Shown here: piece by piece, positions 14,250 through 15,486 of the stretch
How the letters are laid out: every line of letters starts with the position of its first letter
Numbering within the stretch: the first letter of the stretch is position 1
Assembly: GCA_030640885.1 (NCBI GenBank)
Contig: DAOWIN010000120.1
Span: 1 to 15,486 of the forward strand
From: Candidatus Omnitrophota bacterium
Lineage (GTDB): Bacteria; Omnitrophota; 4484-213
Direction: 5' to 3'
Length of the DNA stretch: 15,486 nt
Translations under genes and position numbers: made by a program
The notes under the pieces: model-generated
What the model was told of the DNA's origin: nothing
Database searches by the model: none
Seen by the model: the letters and a program-made list of their open reading frames with translations, nothing else

Positions 14250-15332
14250 ATGCAACAAAAAATAAAAGACATAAGAGAGGAATTTTTAAAGAATCTACAG
14301 AAAATTTCTACTCCTAAAGAAGCGGAAAATCTAAAGATAAGGTTTATAGGTAGAAATGGGAAGGTTACTCAACTGCTTAAAGAAATTAAAAATGTTCTTT
14401 CTGCCGAGCGTCCCTTGATTGGCAACCTAATCAACGAGTTAAAAAAAGAGATTAGCCAATCTATTAATCAATGTTTTCTTGCTTTAAGCGGGGAGGTCAA
14501 GCAAGAAAATGGGGGGGATATTACTCTGCCGGGAAAATTTTCCGCTTTGGGTCACTTGCATCCCATAACTCAGGTTATTAATCAAATCGAGGATATTTTT
14601 AGAAATTTAAACTTTCGTATTGTAGATGGTTCAGAGATTGAAACCGAATATTATAACTTTGAGGCTTTAAATATTCCTTTGAACCATCCTTCTCGGGATG
14701 CCTTTGATACATTCTACTTGAAGCCGCCCAGCCACCCAGCTACCCAGTCACCAGTCACCAGAAAGCAAAAGACAGAAGCTCAGAAAAAGATAAAAGATTG
14801 CAAATTGCTCCTTCGCAGTCAGACTTCTACGGTGCAGATAAGGGTGATGGAGAAAGAAAAACCGCCTTTGCGAATAATTAGCGCAGGCAAGGTATATAGA
14901 CCTGATGCTACAGATGCTTCTCATTCTTGTATGTTCCATCAAGTAGAAGGGTTTATGGTTGACAAAGAAGTGAATTTCACCCATCTAAAAGGGATTCTTT
15001 CCCTTTTTATCAAGGAGATGTTTGGAAAGGATGTCCAAATGAGGTTTCGACCCCATTACTTTCCGTTCACGGAGCCGAGTGCCGAGGTAGATATTTCTTG
15101 TATTCTTTGTCAAGGAAAGGGTTGCTCGGTTTGCAAAAATAAAGGTTGGCTGGAGATTTTGGGCGCCGGGATGATCAACCCAAGAGTTCTTGAAAGGGTA
15201 GGTTATGATCCTGATAAAATAAGCGGTTTTGCTTTTGGAATGGGTGTAGAGCGAATTGCTATGCTGAAATTCAACATTCAAGACATCCGTCTCTTTTTTG
15301 AAAATGATATTAGATTTTTGAAACAGTTTTAG
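14250..15332 (+). CDS. pheS: Phenylalanine--tRNA ligase alpha subunit
   Basis: Catalytic alpha subunit of the class II (alpha-beta)2 PheRS, which charges tRNA-Phe in the cytoplasm. The N-terminal 85 residues are a charged helical domain with FIGRNGKVTQLLKEI (residues 32-46). The catalytic core has HPITQVINQIEDIF (104-117), EIETEYYNFEALNIPLNHPSRD (around 129-150), LLRSQTSTVQIRVM (187-200), FHQVEGFMVD (229-238), RFRPHYFPFTEPSAEVD (265-281) and GFAFGMGVERIAML (326-339), ending FLKQF. C284, C287, C292 and C295 form a CxxC...CxxC pair, seen in a subset of bacterial PheS and likely zinc binding. About 27 residues (158-184) between DTFYL and LLLRSQTS are absent from ordinary PheS and look repeat-derived. 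ATG 14250 is chosen over TTG 14244, which lies in the repeat. No ribosome site is visible. Confidence 0.96.
   Translation: MQQKIKDIREEFLKNLQKISTPKEAENLKIRFIGRNGKVTQLLKEIKNVLSAERPLIGNLINELKKEISQSINQCFLALSGEVKQENGGDITLPGKFSALGHLHPITQVINQIEDIFRNLNFRIVDGSEIETEYYNFEALNIPLNHPSRDAFDTFYLKPPSHPATQSPVTRKQKTEAQKKIKDCKLLLRSQTSTVQIRVMEKEKPPLRIISAGKVYRPDATDASHSCMFHQVEGFMVDKEVNFTHLKGILSLFIKEMFGKDVQMRFRPHYFPFTEPSAEVDISCILCQGKGCSVCKNKGWLEILGAGMINPRVLERVGYDPDKISGFAFGMGVERIAMLKFNIQDIRLFFENDIRFLKQF
14721..14801 (+). repeat. Repeat-derived in-frame insertion inside pheS
   Basis: An 81-nt segment encodes residues about 158-184 of PheS, in a place where the family passes directly from the DTF motif to the LLR-T-SxVQIR motif. 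Its first part (14730-14759) is a tandem array of four AGYYACC units (AGCCACC, AGCTACC, AGTCACC, AGTCACC). It continues with an AG-rich AGAAAGCAAAAGACAG tail like that before the VanZ-like gene. The length is a multiple of three and has no stop in the pheS frame. The exact ends are uncertain by a few codons. Confidence 0.7.
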
Positions 15333-15334
15333 CA

Positions 15335-15486
15335 ATGATTATTAGTAAAGAGATTAAAATCAAAACCAGAGGGCATACTGATATTATTGACATTACTTCT
15401 TTAACAGAGAAAAGATTGGGTGAAACAAATCTATCTATAGGAACACTGACAATTTTTGCTGTTGGTTCAACTGCGGGAATAACCAC
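15335..15486 (+). CDS. YjbQ family (UPF0047) protein, 3' partial
   Basis: The frame opens with ATG 2 nt after the pheS stop and remains open to the end of the window (50 codons visible). The sequence has the N-terminal hallmarks of the YjbQ/UPF0047 family: an early strand ending in KTRGHTDIIDIT (residues 10-21), then GTLTIFAVGSTAGITT (36-51), the S/T-T-A-G/A segment of the family's conserved active-site strand. Many relatives have histidine before S/T-T-A; here it is glycine. Family members are annotated as secondary thiamine-phosphate synthase enzymes, though the physiological role is not well settled. No ribosome site is visible, so it is probably coupled to pheS. Confidence 0.75.
   Translation, partial: MIISKEIKIKTRGHTDIIDITSLTEKRLGETNLSIGTLTIFAVGSTAGIT

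Noticed and set aside
15110..15151. Four-cysteine motif in PheS as a novel metal site
   Set aside because: To my recollection a CxxC...CxxC segment before GWLEILG occurs in PheS of many bacteria, so it is not special here.
14985..15335. A 116-codon minus-strand open frame
   Set aside because: It lies entirely antisense to the conserved 3' half of pheS, whose motifs are unmistakable. The antisense translation has no recognisable domain, so it is a shadow frame.
1..15486. tRNA or rRNA genes, insertion sequences with transposases, toxin-antitoxin or defence genes
   Set aside because: I saw no cloverleaf-like, rRNA-like or transposase-like sequence. All substantial frames are explained by polysaccharide, pheS or yjbQ genes.

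Overview
The window is a continuous run of plus-strand genes from an AT-rich bacterium. It holds most of a surface-polysaccharide (O-antigen, capsule or exopolysaccharide) biosynthesis locus that runs into housekeeping genes at the right edge. The envelope chemistry (polyprenyl-phosphate sugar transferase, two O-antigen ligase/polymerase-type membrane proteins, a WecG/TagA-type transferase, a VanZ-like protein) fits a diderm bacterium. Several short repeat families lie between and inside genes: AAAATGC and AAATCCG heptamers, CAAGCTGCAAG-type arrays, AGTCACC arrays, and a palindrome with core CGCCTCAGGCG. Such repeats recall uncultivated lineages such as Omnitrophota; this assignment is a guess from repeat style, and no marker search could be run.

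Left part (1-8138). This holds a 5'-truncated SAM methyltransferase, an RmlD-like reductase, a GT2 glycosyltransferase whose 3' end has been tandemly duplicated, a WaaL/Wzy-type membrane protein with an unusual lysine-rich helical insertion, a GT4 glycosyltransferase, a DPM1/polyprenyl-phosphate-type GT2, and a large GT-C-like membrane glycosyltransferase. The rows I sampled here are very AT-rich. It looks like the variable, structure-determining part of a polysaccharide locus. Two very small ORFs (4386-4460 and 6406-6522) lie in the gaps and may be remnants or a frame-split N-terminus.

Right part (8140-14136). This holds the more conserved assembly machinery: a WecG/TagA/CpsF transferase, an extended-SDR sugar-nucleotide epimerase, a WcaJ-like initiating phosphoglycosyltransferase, then a translationally overlapping trio of VanZ-like protein, secreted ComEC-type metallo-beta-lactamase and a second O-antigen-ligase-like protein. 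In outline, the initiating transferase loads the first sugar phosphate on undecaprenyl phosphate, the glycosyltransferases extend it, SDR enzymes supply or modify sugar nucleotides, and the two ligase/polymerase-type proteins would polymerise and transfer the product. No Wzx flippase or Wzz chain-length regulator is visible in the window.

Right edge (14137-15486). A repeat array able to fold into a long inverted structure separates the polysaccharide genes from pheS, which carries a roughly 27-codon in-frame insertion that looks repeat-derived. A YjbQ-family gene begins 2 nt after pheS and runs off the window.

The most notable signals are the repeats entering coding sequence (pheS interior, the C-termini of the WecG-like and ligase-like proteins, a possible N-terminal extension of the VanZ-like protein), the lysine-rich insertion in the first ligase/polymerase protein, and the 122-bp tandem duplication. 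Clear Shine-Dalgarno sites are few; the best precede 764/770, 8960 and 12940.
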